Part shown: in pieces, positions 33,466 through 42,800 of the stretch | Layout of the letters: every line of letters begins with the position of its first letter | Position numbering within the stretch: the stretch's first letter is position 1 | NCBI GenBank assembly: GCA_964548535.1 | Contig: CAZJRQ010000011.1 | Location: 1-60,976, forward strand | Reading direction: 5' to 3' | Source: CAZJRQ01 sp964548535 | GTDB lineage: Bacteria; Bacillota; Clostridia; Oscillospirales; Ruminococcaceae | Length of the DNA: 60,976 nt | Translations under genes and position numbers: made by a program | The notes under the pieces: model-generated | What the model was told of the DNA's origin: nothing | The model's input: only the letters and a program-made list of their open reading frames with translations | Databases searched by the model: none

Positions 33466-33978
33466 ATGGAAATTTTCAACACACGCCGAATTGTAAATAT
33501 TGGTGTTGTTTCAGCGATTTATGTAGTTTTGACTGTAGCTTTGGCTGGTCTTTCTTACGGACAAGTTCAGTTTAGAGTGTCGGAAGCATTGGTTTTGCTA
33601 TGCTTTTTCAACAAGGACTATATAATTTCGATGACGATTGGTTGTTTTATAGCTAATTTGTTCAGCTCGTTGGGACTGATAGACACCTTAGTGGGAACAG
33701 CGGCAACGCTGATTTCTGTAGTGTTGATTTATGTTTGCAGAGAGAAACTTAACCTTGTGGTAGTTTCACTTTTTCCTGTAGTAATCAATGGAGTTTTTGT
33801 TGCTGCTGAACTTAAGTTTGTAAGCAATTTGCCGTTTTTTATTTCAATGGGATGGGTAGCTTTAGGTGAGTTTGTTTGTGTTACGATAATTGGAGTTACC
33901 ATTATAAAGGCATTATCCAGAAATAAGCAGTTTATGAAGCTGATTATGGCTGGTAATGATACTAATTTATCACGCTAA
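33466..33978 (+). CDS. queT: QueT family queuosine-precursor transporter (ECF S component)
   Basis: This 170-residue membrane protein with about five or six helices resembles QueT: TRRIVNIGVVSAIYVVLTVA at the N terminus, YGQVQFRVSEALVLLCFF, and SLGLIDTLVGTAATLIS. QueT is the substrate-binding part of an energy-coupling-factor transporter for preQ1/queuine-type precursors. The preQ1 riboswitch directly upstream supports this. The energising EcfAAT module must be encoded elsewhere. Confidence 0.9.
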   Translation: MEIFNTRRIVNIGVVSAIYVVLTVALAGLSYGQVQFRVSEALVLLCFFNKDYIISMTIGCFIANLFSSLGLIDTLVGTAATLISVVLIYVCREKLNLVVVSLFPVVINGVFVAAELKFVSNLPFFISMGWVALGEFVCVTIIGVTIIKALSRNKQFMKLIMAGNDTNLSR

Positions 33979-34096
33979 CTAGGGCAGGCAATAGTTTGTC
34001 CTTGTAAAAAATCGCTCGGGTTTTCTTTGAAAATTCGGTGTTTTGAAAGAAAATTCGAGAAGATTTTTATATTTTAGATTATATTTTTAATCATCC

Positions 34097-34126
34097 AAAA
34101 TGCTCTTTTAGGGCATTTTATTTTTT
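34097..34126 (+). terminator. Terminator after queT
   Basis: A 7-bp stem AAAATGC/GCATTTT with a short loop is followed by ATTTTTT. It lies about 120 bases after the queT stop. Confidence 0.75.
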
Positions 34127-34241
34127 AAAAAATTATATTGTAATAAAATGTTTGCTAGTTGAGAAGTTTTAACTTCGGGTACGTTAAATTGCCATTAGTT
34201 TTGGGGTACACAATAATTGTTGATTTATTTGGAGGTTTAAT

Positions 34242-34508
34242 ATGAACAAAATCTTTGAATTTGACGCTAAAATCAAGAAAGTTCCTGACAAAGACGGAGC
34301 ATATGTTGAGATACCATTTGATGTAAAAGAAGTTTTTGGCAAAGGTCGAGTACCTGTTCATGCGACATTTGATGGTGAAAAGTACGACGGTCAGGTAGTG
34401 AAAATGGGAACACCATGTCATATTATAGGTATTCGAAAAGACATACGCAAGCAGATTGGTAAACAGCCAGGTGATATGATTCACGTAACAATACAAGAGC
34501 GGTCCTAG
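34242..34508 (+). CDS. DUF1905 family protein
   Basis: This 88-residue small beta-barrel protein has the DUF1905 pattern: FDAKIKKVPDKDGAYVEIPF, GKGRVPVHATFDG and HIIGIRKDIRKQIGKQPGD. The family has no assigned biochemical role. It has its own GGAGG ribosome binding site and ends 62 bases before the tRNA gene. There is no signal peptide or membrane helix. Confidence 0.9.
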   Translation: MNKIFEFDAKIKKVPDKDGAYVEIPFDVKEVFGKGRVPVHATFDGEKYDGQVVKMGTPCHIIGIRKDIRKQIGKQPGDMIHVTIQERS

Positions 34509-34570
34509 CGGTTGAAAATTGAATACATTTTTTATAGAATTTGAGTTTAATCTAAGCTTAAATTCTACAC

Positions 34571-34656
34571 GCGGAAGTGATGAAACGGCAGACATGCAGG
34601 CTTCAGATGCCTGTGCTAGCAATAGCGTGTGGGTTCAAATCCCATCTTCCGCACCA
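34571..34656 (+). tRNA. tRNA-Leu (CAG)
   Basis: The acceptor stem GCGGAAG/CTTCCGC and the anticodon stem CAGGC/GCCTG enclose loop TTCAGAT (anticodon CAG). A long variable arm typical of leucine tRNA follows, then the T arm GGG-TTCAAAT-CCC and an encoded discriminator A with CCA. It reads CUG codons. Confidence 0.93.
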
Positions 34657-34674
34657 CCAGGGGCACGCCCCTGG
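34657..34674. repeat. Perfect GC-rich hairpin abutting the tRNA CCA end
   Basis: CCAGGGGC and GCCCCTGG form an 8-bp inverted repeat around AC, starting at the base after the encoded CCA. Its left arm matches the first bases of the dispersed repeat (AGGGGCG), so it may be a decayed end of that element or a tRNA-linked insertion scar. Confidence 0.5.
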
Positions 34675-34679
34675 GGAAC

Positions 34680-34715
34680 AAAAAAAGTCACTTCGAATTT
34701 GAAGTGACTTTTTTG
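34680..34715. terminator. Bidirectional terminator between tRNA-Leu and the protease
   Basis: GTCACTTC/GAAGTGAC with a short loop is flanked by an A run on the left and a T run on the right. It serves both the plus-strand tRNA and the minus-strand protease gene. Confidence 0.9.
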
Positions 34716-34732
34716 TATTTAAGAACTAATTC

Positions 34733-36829
34733 TTATTTAGCTTTGTTCTTTTTATTTTTAACTGTGAAAATTCCAGCAGCTGCAAGCAATGAGCTTATTG
34801 CTAATAAAGCAGGAGCCTTAGCGCTGTCACCAGTTTTTGGTGAATTGTCATTGTTGCTGCTTGTGTTGTTTGTGTTAGTTGTATTGTTTGTGCTGTTTGT
34901 GTTAGCCTTTGATGATTCTTCAGCTTTAGATGATGATTCTTCAGTCTTTGAAGATGATTCTTCAGCCTTAGATGAAGATTCCTCAGCCTTTGAAGATGAT
35001 TCTTCAGCCTTAGATGAAGATTCTTCAGCCTTTGAAGATGACTCTTCTGCTTGTGATGAAGAAGAGTCAATTACAGTGTCGTCATTAACTGTAAATGCCT
35101 TAATCATTGCATTTCCGTTTACCGTACCTTCAAAGAAATCAATATAATTTGGATCTTGTGTATCTGCAAGATCAATATTTAAAGAGTCTGAACCGTCTGA
35201 AAAAATTATGAAACTTTCGCCCAAATCAATATCGACAATGTCATTTTTATAAATACCGTCAAACCACTCTAATTTTGACTCTATTTCAATAGGCATTAAA
35301 TATCCATCAGAACCTTTAACAGTTTCAACTACAGAGAAAGTTTCTCCCTTAGCTAAATCAATAGTCTCTGATAAATCAATAGTGTGGTATCCGCCGTATT
35401 TAACAGTTTCATTTTGAGTTAGAACAAGCTCTCCGCTAGTAGGATCAGTAGAGTCACAACCCTTGTAGATTTTAATAGTAACTTCTGAGCCAGGATTTGC
35501 AGTGTTTACAGAAACAGCCTTTAATTTTTCATTTCCAGCAGCTGTGAAAATGTTAGCTGTAGATATATCTAGAGTTCCTTCAATGTCTACAGGGTTATAT
35601 GCTAATGATGCACCATTTCCTAGAAAATCATACTGATAGTTGTTATCATACTTGTAATCACCGCTAGCATCAGGTAAATCAGCCTGATAGCTAACAAATT
35701 CAGTTAGCGACTGGTCGTAGTAAGAGATGTATAAATATCCCTGATCATAACAGTCCTCGCCCCAGCTGTTTTTAATAATCCAAGCGCCGTCAGCTTCTGG
35801 TTGGTTGCCTTCTTTAAAGTTGTCTTTCGAATAATCGTCATCCCAACCAACGATATTTACAGCGTGGTTAGGCGATTGGTATTCATATGTATACTGAGCT
35901 TTATTATCGTCAGTTATATATGTTGAGTCTGATTCAGCACCAGGAGTAGCATAATCAGCATAGTAACTTACACCAATTACACCTTGCTCAAGAATTTTAT
36001 TTTTAATGCTAACAGCAGCTTGTGCATCAAATGAATAGCCAGTTTGAGTGCCTAGCTCCCAATTGACATCACTGAAAACTGCTGTATCAGGCAATATTTC
36101 AGTATTTTGAAGGTGTATAGATGACTTTGTACGCCATGCTTCGTCTACAGATAAAGTGTCATTATAGTAGTCATCTTCAGTCATGTAAGGAACGTCTGTC
36201 TCAGAAACTGGTCCATTCCATGCTGATAATTGGTTTGTAGAAACAAAACTGTTACCGCCCAAATTGAAAAGATCATTAGCTGAAATAGATTTATTAGACG
36301 AATCAACAAATGAAGCACCTTCAGTTACAGTCACGCCATTCTTATCCCAGCTGTAAGGGTTGTATGCGAACCAAGCCAAAGCGCGCTCTGAATAATCAGG
36401 GGTTGCAAGTGAAGTAGCAGCACTAGAACCTGTTTGCTTTAGTACGTTGCTCTCAAGTGAACCCATAGCACTAAATGCCCAGCAAGTTCCCCAATATGTC
36501 TGATTTCTTACGTCAGTAGATAGTCCTAGTTCAGCAGCATTGTACTTAGCAGGAACAGTAGAGTCAGCACCTTTGCCAGCGTTGCTTTTTTGTGGGAAAT
36601 TGTAATATGACTGGTCTAGACCAGTTTTAACATAACCAGTTTTGTTGTCTTGTAAATCAGTGTTTTTTTGCGGAGTACTAACCTGTGCCTTAAAATTTAA
36701 ATCGATTTTGCTGTTGCCTGAAGTATTGCTGATAGCAAATACGTTTGCTGTAGGAATTGCAAGTGACAAAAGAATTGCGGCAGTTGTTCCTACAGAAAAA
36801 CATTTTTTGAAAAACTTTGGATTTTTCAA
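34733..36829 (-). CDS. Wall-anchored papain-family (C1) cysteine protease
   Basis: This 698-residue secreted protein has a signal peptide (about 1-33). A C1A protease domain has the catalytic cysteine at C116 (GTCWAFSAMGSLE), the histidine in NHAVNIVGWDD and the asparagine in IIKNSWGE. A beta-sandwich lectin-like region covers about 400-590. A Ser/Glu/Lys repeat tail (AEESSSK units, about 597-640) precedes SPKTGD, a hydrophobic stretch and a basic end. SPKTG is a sortase-signal variant. The start is TTG, preceded by AAGGAG at 9 bases; no ATG is better placed. It probably cuts proteins at the cell surface. Confidence 0.9.
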   Translation of the reverse strand: MKNPKFFKKCFSVGTTAAILLSLAIPTANVFAISNTSGNSKIDLNFKAQVSTPQKNTDLQDNKTGYVKTGLDQSYYNFPQKSNAGKGADSTVPAKYNAAELGLSTDVRNQTYWGTCWAFSAMGSLESNVLKQTGSSAATSLATPDYSERALAWFAYNPYSWDKNGVTVTEGASFVDSSNKSISANDLFNLGGNSFVSTNQLSAWNGPVSETDVPYMTEDDYYNDTLSVDEAWRTKSSIHLQNTEILPDTAVFSDVNWELGTQTGYSFDAQAAVSIKNKILEQGVIGVSYYADYATPGAESDSTYITDDNKAQYTYEYQSPNHAVNIVGWDDDYSKDNFKEGNQPEADGAWIIKNSWGEDCYDQGYLYISYYDQSLTEFVSYQADLPDASGDYKYDNNYQYDFLGNGASLAYNPVDIEGTLDISTANIFTAAGNEKLKAVSVNTANPGSEVTIKIYKGCDSTDPTSGELVLTQNETVKYGGYHTIDLSETIDLAKGETFSVVETVKGSDGYLMPIEIESKLEWFDGIYKNDIVDIDLGESFIIFSDGSDSLNIDLADTQDPNYIDFFEGTVNGNAMIKAFTVNDDTVIDSSSSQAEESSSKAEESSSKAEESSSKAEESSSKAEESSSKTEESSSKAEESSKANTNSTNNTTNTNNTSSNNDNSPKTGDSAKAPALLAISSLLAAAGIFTVKNKKNKAK

Positions 36830-36990
36830 ATGAACTCACTCCTTAATTTTTTATTTTTTATATAAATGTAATGCTCAGAAGAAATTAAGCTAATGTGATC
36901 TTTAGCATCACATTCGATAAACATCAATAGTTGATTTTTGTATCATGATTGAATTTAGTCAAACATTATTAACTTTTAATTATAATTTGA

Positions 36991-37019
36991 ATTATATCAT
37001 GATATTAAAGTTAAGTCAA
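36991..37019 (-). promoter_or_regulatory. Promoter of the wall-anchored protease
   Basis: On the minus strand TTGACT is followed after 17 bases by TATAAT. The implied 5' leader is about 155 bases long. It contains only short A/T-rich dyads that I cannot assign. Confidence 0.75.
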
Positions 37020-37256
37020 CGATTTACTAAGATTACCGCACCAAATTTGTGTATATTCAACATTTGATACACACTTATACATCATAAATTTAACATATTT
37101 GAGTCCTTAATTTACCAGATGAGTGATGTTGTATAATATTTGGAAATCAAATATTCATTTTAATAGTTCATCATGTTACCAGAACAATACAAAATTGTAT
37201 ATGAATGATGTCTAAAACGTTATTTATGTTTTTGTTTAAATTTTTTCTTAAAACAA
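37020..37256. other. AT-rich divergent intergenic region
   Basis: No gene is supported between the protease promoter and the kinase promoter. The stretch is AT-rich, with short dyads (for example ATATTCA/TGAATAT-like words) but no clear operator or hairpin with a T run. Confidence 0.5.
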
Positions 37257-37291
37257 TTGACAAAATAACTAGCAATATGTTAAAATAAGTA
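37257..37291 (+). promoter_or_regulatory. Promoter of the pilus two-component genes
   Basis: TTGACA at 37257-37262 is followed after 18 bases by TAAAAT at 37281-37286. The 16-base word TATGTTAAAATAAGTA covering the -10 box (37276-37291) recurs exactly at the pilus operon promoter (39621-39636). Confidence 0.7.
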
Positions 37292-37331
37292 TATAAATGT
37301 TTATAAATAATAGTAGATTGGGGTGATTTAT

Positions 37332-38645
37332 TTGAGTGGACTCTTGGATATTATAGCTAATGAATTTTACTTTATCGTTGCGGTTAATGTTACTTTAGAG
37401 GTTTTAGGATGCTTGGTGTTCCTTACAATAATCGCCTCTATTTGTATTAACAAAGACACAAAGACTAAAAACGGAAAGGTTTTCTTTTGGCTGATTGTGG
37501 TACATTTTGTTGCCTTATTCAGCGATTTAATTTTATGGCTTTTGGGAAACTCGCCGGGTGTTGCAAGGCATCACATTCTACAGATTTGTTCTTTTTTAAC
37601 ATTTGCATCTTCCGGTGTTATTTCATTTTTATACATACTATATATTTTTGCGTTTATTTCAAGAAAACAAAAGATTAAAAAAACGTTGTTGTATATTTCG
37701 CTAGCTATTTCGTCAATAATAGTAATCGCTGTATTTGTATCACTTTTTAATGGTATGTTTTTTTATACTGATAGTGACAATTATTTTATGGTTGGTAGAT
37801 TTATTAAGATATGTTATGTTTTGGTGATAATGGTTGATTCAATAAGTATTATTATACTTGTTAAATATCGTGAAATTTTGCATAATAAAGAATTTTTCAT
37901 GTTTCTTTCATTTGCTTTAATTAGAATTGCTATATATATTATTCAGCCACATATAATGGACATCTCGCTGATTTATGCGGTGTCTATCTTCCCGATTTTG
38001 ATAATATATGTAAACATACAGTCGCAGAAAAACAAACAGCTTAAAATTGAAATGATGCAGGATAGATATGATATTGCGATGAGTCAAATTCAGCCTCACT
38101 TTTTATTTAATGCACTAGTAGCAATTGATCGTTTGTGTGTAACCGATCCAAAGGAAGCTAGTAAGGCTATAAACGAATTTGCACTGTATCTTCGAGGAAA
38201 TTTAGATTCAATTTCTAGTCGTGAATCAGTTCCGTTTTCAAAGGAATTAGTTCATGTAAAAAATTATTTATCTTTAGAGCAGAGAAGATTTGGATCGAGA
38301 TTGAATGTAGAATACAATTTAAATGTGACAGATTTTAAACTTCCGCCGCTTACATTGCAGCCTATTGTTGAAAATGCGGTTACGCATGGAGTTAGTCAAA
38401 AGGTTGAGGGTGGAACAATAGTAATTTCATCAGACGAAACAGAGGCTAGCTGGTGTATTACTGTAAACGATAACGGGGCGGGATTTGATATGGACAGTGT
38501 TCAAAATGATAGTGTTAATAAAAAACATATAGGTATAAAAAATGCAAGGGACAGGCTTTTTGTTCTTTGCGGCGGTGAATTGTTTGTTGAAAGCGTGAAG
38601 GATGAGGGTACAACTGCAAGGATAGTAATACCAAAGGGGGAGTAA
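37332..38645 (+). CDS. LytS/YehU-type sensor histidine kinase
   Basis: This 437-residue protein has six or seven predicted transmembrane helices (about 1-225) and then a His_kinase domain with the acceptor histidine in SQIQPHFLFNALVAIDRL. A GHKL ATPase domain follows (LPPLTLQPIVENAVTHGV, VNDNGAGFD, IGIKNARDRL). The start is taken as TTG at 37332, because GGGGTGAT precedes it by 6 bases and no ATG lies near. It is followed after 3 bases by its response regulator and then the pilus genes. Confidence 0.9.
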   Translation: MSGLLDIIANEFYFIVAVNVTLEVLGCLVFLTIIASICINKDTKTKNGKVFFWLIVVHFVALFSDLILWLLGNSPGVARHHILQICSFLTFASSGVISFLYILYIFAFISRKQKIKKTLLYISLAISSIIVIAVFVSLFNGMFFYTDSDNYFMVGRFIKICYVLVIMVDSISIIILVKYREILHNKEFFMFLSFALIRIAIYIIQPHIMDISLIYAVSIFPILIIYVNIQSQKNKQLKIEMMQDRYDIAMSQIQPHFLFNALVAIDRLCVTDPKEASKAINEFALYLRGNLDSISSRESVPFSKELVHVKNYLSLEQRRFGSRLNVEYNLNVTDFKLPPLTLQPIVENAVTHGVSQKVEGGTIVISSDETEASWCITVNDNGAGFDMDSVQNDSVNKKHIGIKNARDRLFVLCGGELFVESVKDEGTTARIVIPKGE

Positions 38646-38648
38646 TAC

Positions 38649-39455
38649 ATGAGAATTATAGCTGTAGATGACGAATTGCCATGTCTTGAATCGATTGAAT
38701 CTGCTGTGCATGAGGTTGTTTCGGACGCTGAAATACACACTTTTTCAGCATCGACTAGAGCATTGGAATTTGCTGGTGAAAATAAAATCGATGTAGCATT
38801 TATAGATATAAGCATCCCTGTAATTGACGGGTTGATGCTTGCTGAAAAGCTGAAAAGGCTTTATGGCAGGATAAATATAATTTTTGTAACGGGATTTTCT
38901 AGCTATGCGAAAGAAGCTTTTGATTTGCACGCCTCAGGGTATATATGCAAGCCAGTTTGTGTAGAAGATATACGAAATGAGTTATTGAATCTTAGATATA
39001 ATCCTCTAGAAGATATTACTTTAAACCAAAGAGTTAGGGTAAAATGTTTTGGAAGTTTGAATGTTTATGTTGATGGGAAACTTTTGAGTTTTTCACGTTC
39101 AAAGCCAAAGGAGCTTTTTGCTTATTTGGTTCATAAAAATGGTGCTGCGATTTCTTCGGCCGATGTTGCAGCAATATTGTGGGAAGATAAGGAGTATAAT
39201 CGTTCGTTGCGTTCGCAGGTTCAGACAGTAGTTTCTCAAATGACAACATTGCTTAAGGAATTTGGTGTTGAGGATATAATTATCAAAGGTTGGAACAGTA
39301 TTTCGATTGACAAAGATAAAATTGACTGTGATTATTTTGATTTTCTTGCAGGTAAAGAGAATGCTGTTAAGGCGTATACAGGTGAATATCTTGTTGATTA
39401 TAGCTGGGCAGAATTTACCAACGGTTATATAAATAGAAAGATTGAAAACAAATAA
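38649..39455 (+). CDS. Response regulator with SARP-type DNA-binding domain
   Basis: This 268-residue protein has a receiver domain with the acidic pair in AVDDE, phospho-acceptor Asp in VAFIDISIP and Lys in CKPV. It is joined to a winged-helix domain of the SARP/OmpR kind (VKCFGSLNVYVDGKLLSF, LFAYLVHKNGAAISSADVAAILW, SLRSQVQTVVSQM). SARP proteins are known to bind direct repeats spaced 11 bp just upstream of a -10 box. Exactly that pattern is found 145-175 bases downstream, at the pilus promoter. GGGGGAG precedes the ATG. Confidence 0.9.
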   Translation: MRIIAVDDELPCLESIESAVHEVVSDAEIHTFSASTRALEFAGENKIDVAFIDISIPVIDGLMLAEKLKRLYGRINIIFVTGFSSYAKEAFDLHASGYICKPVCVEDIRNELLNLRYNPLEDITLNQRVRVKCFGSLNVYVDGKLLSFSRSKPKELFAYLVHKNGAAISSADVAAILWEDKEYNRSLRSQVQTVVSQMTTLLKEFGVEDIIIKGWNSISIDKDKIDCDYFDFLAGKENAVKAYTGEYLVDYSWAEFTNGYINRKIENK

Positions 39456-39465
39456 GAATTTTTTT

Positions 39466-39507
39466 AGGATTCAAATGTGCATAGAATGTACATTTGAATC
39501 CTTTTTA
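39466..39507 (+). terminator. Terminator after the response regulator
   Basis: A long stem AGGATTCAAATGT/ACATTTGAATCCT closes on an 11-base loop and is followed by TTTTTA. It separates the regulatory genes from the pilus operon. Confidence 0.9.
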
Positions 39508-39599
39508 TTTTGTGTGAAAAAATTGTGATAGTTGCATAAAATTATGATGAAAATATGTTGATATTTTTTAGCTTTAAATTACAAATTGTGACATAAAAT

Positions 39600-39631
39600 A
39601 TGCACTTTGAATGCACTTAGTATGTTAAAAT
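39600..39631 (+). promoter_or_regulatory. Pilus operon promoter with SARP-type direct repeat
   Basis: ATGCACTT occurs at 39600-39607 and again at 39611-39618, an 11-base spacing. The second copy ends 7 bases before a TAAAAT -10 box (39626-39631). No recognisable -35 box is present. This is the arrangement of promoters activated by SARP-family proteins. The -10 region shares TATGTTAAAATAAGTA with the kinase promoter. The implied leader is about 175 bases long. Confidence 0.6.
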
Positions 39632-39811
39632 AAGTAATAACAGGATATTAATATACACTTATTTTAAGTTTGGTTTACTTAAAATTTACAATCATTGAAT
39701 GATTTGTGCATATTTATAATCTCGAATCGTTTTAGACAGTGCTTAATTGGATGTAAAACATTATTAAATTTGTGGATAACCGTATAATTGTTGTTTAGGG
39801 AGGTGAAGAGT
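39632..39811 (+). other. Leader region of the pilus operon
   Basis: About 175 bases lie between the predicted transcription start and the adhesin ATG. They contain no gene and no strong hairpin; short AT-rich pairings only are visible. The last bases hold the GGGAGGTG ribosome binding site. Confidence 0.45.
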
Positions 39812-42800
39812 ATGACATTTAATAATAAACTCGCAAGAATATTTAGAAGAACAATGTCGATGATGCTGTTGGTTATGATTATTTTTATGAACTTTGCTAT
39901 ATGGCTCCCTGAGACAGTTTTGGCAGAGGGTTCTAGAAATTTAAACCCAGCAGATTCAGAACAGACATCACGTGCATATACAGAATATAAAGACGAAGAC
40001 CACGTAAACTCAACGCTTGCTGGAATCGCGCGAAAAAACATTGTTTATGTTTATGCCTTTGAAGGCGAGACGATATTTTTTGGGAGCAGTGTTTCTAATC
40101 ATAGCAGTATTAATCAAGATACTAATTATGACGGTGATATCAAGGTTACAACTCCAAATGGAAGTGTGGTTTATTTTGACAACTTAAGTGACGGAACAGG
40201 TTTAATTAATACTAGAGCTAAAGAGCTTAGCGGGCCTAAGACTATAAATGAAAGCGGATATACTCCTCAAGAAATAGCTGTCGGCCAAGAGCTTGAGAAT
40301 GTGAAGTATCCTGAGGGAATTTATCAATTTGAGTTTATTTCTGCATATCCTGATGGTTCAAATGATTCGGCAAATTATGATAGTTCTATAGATAGTAATG
40401 ATGCTATTATGAATCTATCAAGTGTTGTTGGTGCTTGGGATATAACGGTTGCTAAGTCTAATGAAGTAAACCAAAACACAGTTTACACTGAAGTCAAAGG
40501 GCGTGCATTTTCTTACTATATTTCATTGAGAAATAATACAAGTGAAGATGCTATGTACTCAAGCCAATATATAGTAACTGATGACGGCTACATATATAAA
40601 ATCAGTTTGAATGGGATTCAGCCTAATGAATTTATTGGATTTTCTAACAATCGTGGATTTATTACAGATTGCAATAATAGCCAATCGATTTATAAATCAA
40701 TTTACTGTCGAGAAAGTGATATGAGTGATTTATCAGAAAAAAATGTTGTTTTTCATAATCCGCTGAATGCTGATACACCACTTGATAAAACTTATAAAAT
40801 ATTTTATGATAAACCAGCAGAAGACCTTTTGGGCGTGCTTTATCCAAACGCTAAAACTCCAGAACCTGCAACAAATTTGAAATTTGTCGCATCAGATGGT
40901 GAAACAACAAGTTCTTATGGAATGGGCGGCTTTTTCTACTTTGATGTGCAAAATTCTACAACAGCTAGTGTGATGATTGATATGTCAGATGTTGAATATA
41001 AAGATGTTGACGGTATTACCCAGAGTGGGAATTTCGGTGTAGTTACAATTAACTATCCAGTTCAAGAGGGTGAAAATAGATTTTATTGGAACGGAAAAGA
41101 TCAGTGGGGCAATAATTTGCCTATGGGAGAATATACCTTTGGCGGCGCTGACGATTCTGGTGGAATTAAGGTTAAAGTAGTAACTAAATCAGGTGAAGCG
41201 CATTTTCCGATTTTGGATGCTGAGAATAATCCTAATGGAATTATAATTGAACGTGTAAATGAGCTTTATGATAGTGATGGAAATGTTATTTCAGACGACA
41301 AGTTTGACGTTTATTATGATAATACATTAATGGATTCGTCATGTGACGGTTATGTTATGGTTGCTGGAATAAAGGTTACTAGTGAGCAAAAAAACATTCA
41401 AAATCTAGAACCTTATACTTATGGTAATCCATATAAATCCAATGGTGAAACTGGTGCAATAAGTTATGATGGAAATGCTGGCGATAGAGTTGCACTTGAT
41501 ATTTGGAAGTCTACATCCGCAGAAACTTCAGACATTTTGACAACAGATTTTAAAATTGATGATTCACATAATGCAATTATTAATGGTATTGTTTTTTATG
41601 ATGCTGATGAAGATGGTGAATATAACATTCATAAAGGAGATTCATTACTTAGTAATATAAATGTCGCTTTATATGATAATGATAACAACCTAGTATCGAT
41701 GACGCAGACTGATAAATTCGGAAAATATCAATTTGTTGATGTAGAGCATGATAATGATATTGTAAGCTATTTTTACATTCGTACAGTTATAGATAATAAT
41801 ACTTATACATGTACTACTAACAATCTTGTTCAGCCAATAACTATTCAAAAGCATGAAGATGAAAGTGGACATGTAAGTTTTATTGAGGCAAAACCTATTG
41901 GTCTTTTCTATAATTATGCTGATACATACATCTTAGAAAAAGTATGGGATACAAATACAGTGGCACAATTTAGACCTGATAATGTTACACTACATCTTAC
42001 TCCGTATTATTATGAAAATGAAGAAAATAGAACAACAAAAATAATGGTTACGGCACAAGAGCGTAAATATGTTTTAAACGATGCTAATATGTGGCAAACG
42101 ACACTAAATACTTTGCCGGGCAAATATATCGATAAAAACGGTGCGACACATATACTTTATTACGAAGTTGTTGGCGAAACTTATATGGTTGATGGAAACA
42201 CTTATTATTATGACGGAAATGAAGATAAAACTTATTTAAAAGGCAAAGAAGTTCAAGGTTCACCTTATGAGACTAAGATTGAATATAAGGCATTAAGTGA
42301 TAAAATTCATAAATATGTTGTTTCAAATAAACCTATGATTAGAATTGAGATTACAAAGATTTCATCAGTGAATGAAGGTGTTTTCTTATCTGGTGCAGAG
42401 TTTGAACTTAGAAAAAACGGTGACAGCACTGTATATAAAGAAATTGAAGGCGTAACGGATGAATATGGAAAATTAGTTTTATATGGTGATATTGAAGACG
42501 GCGCGTATGAGTTATATGAAACCAAAGCTCCGCCAGGTTGTGTTGATGGCTCAATTGGTAAAAAGAGAGATATAGATATAAAAAGAGATGCAAAGTTAGT
42601 TTATGAGGAAGTAATCACAAACGTTGTTGATACTGGTAAATCTGATAAAACGGGTTATATTTCAATAAAGAAACAACTGGATGCTTCAGACGGAACTTTT
42701 GACTATCCTTTGTATTTTGAGTATGAAGTCAAAATAATACCCAAAAATGGCAACGCAGTTGATGTAATTATTCAAATAGTTGTTGAGCCTGGACAAACTG

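Noticed and set aside
34155..34622. 155-codon minus-strand frame
   Set aside because: It is antisense to the DUF1905 gene and overlaps the tRNA; there is no start signal.
34629..35147. 172-codon plus-strand frame rich in Asp and Ser
   Set aside because: It runs from the tRNA through the antisense of the protease's AEESSSK repeats. The composition is a mirror of the repeat, not a real protein.
39679..40041. 120-codon minus-strand frame
   Set aside because: It overlaps the pilus leader and the adhesin signal peptide on the opposite strand; no start signal.
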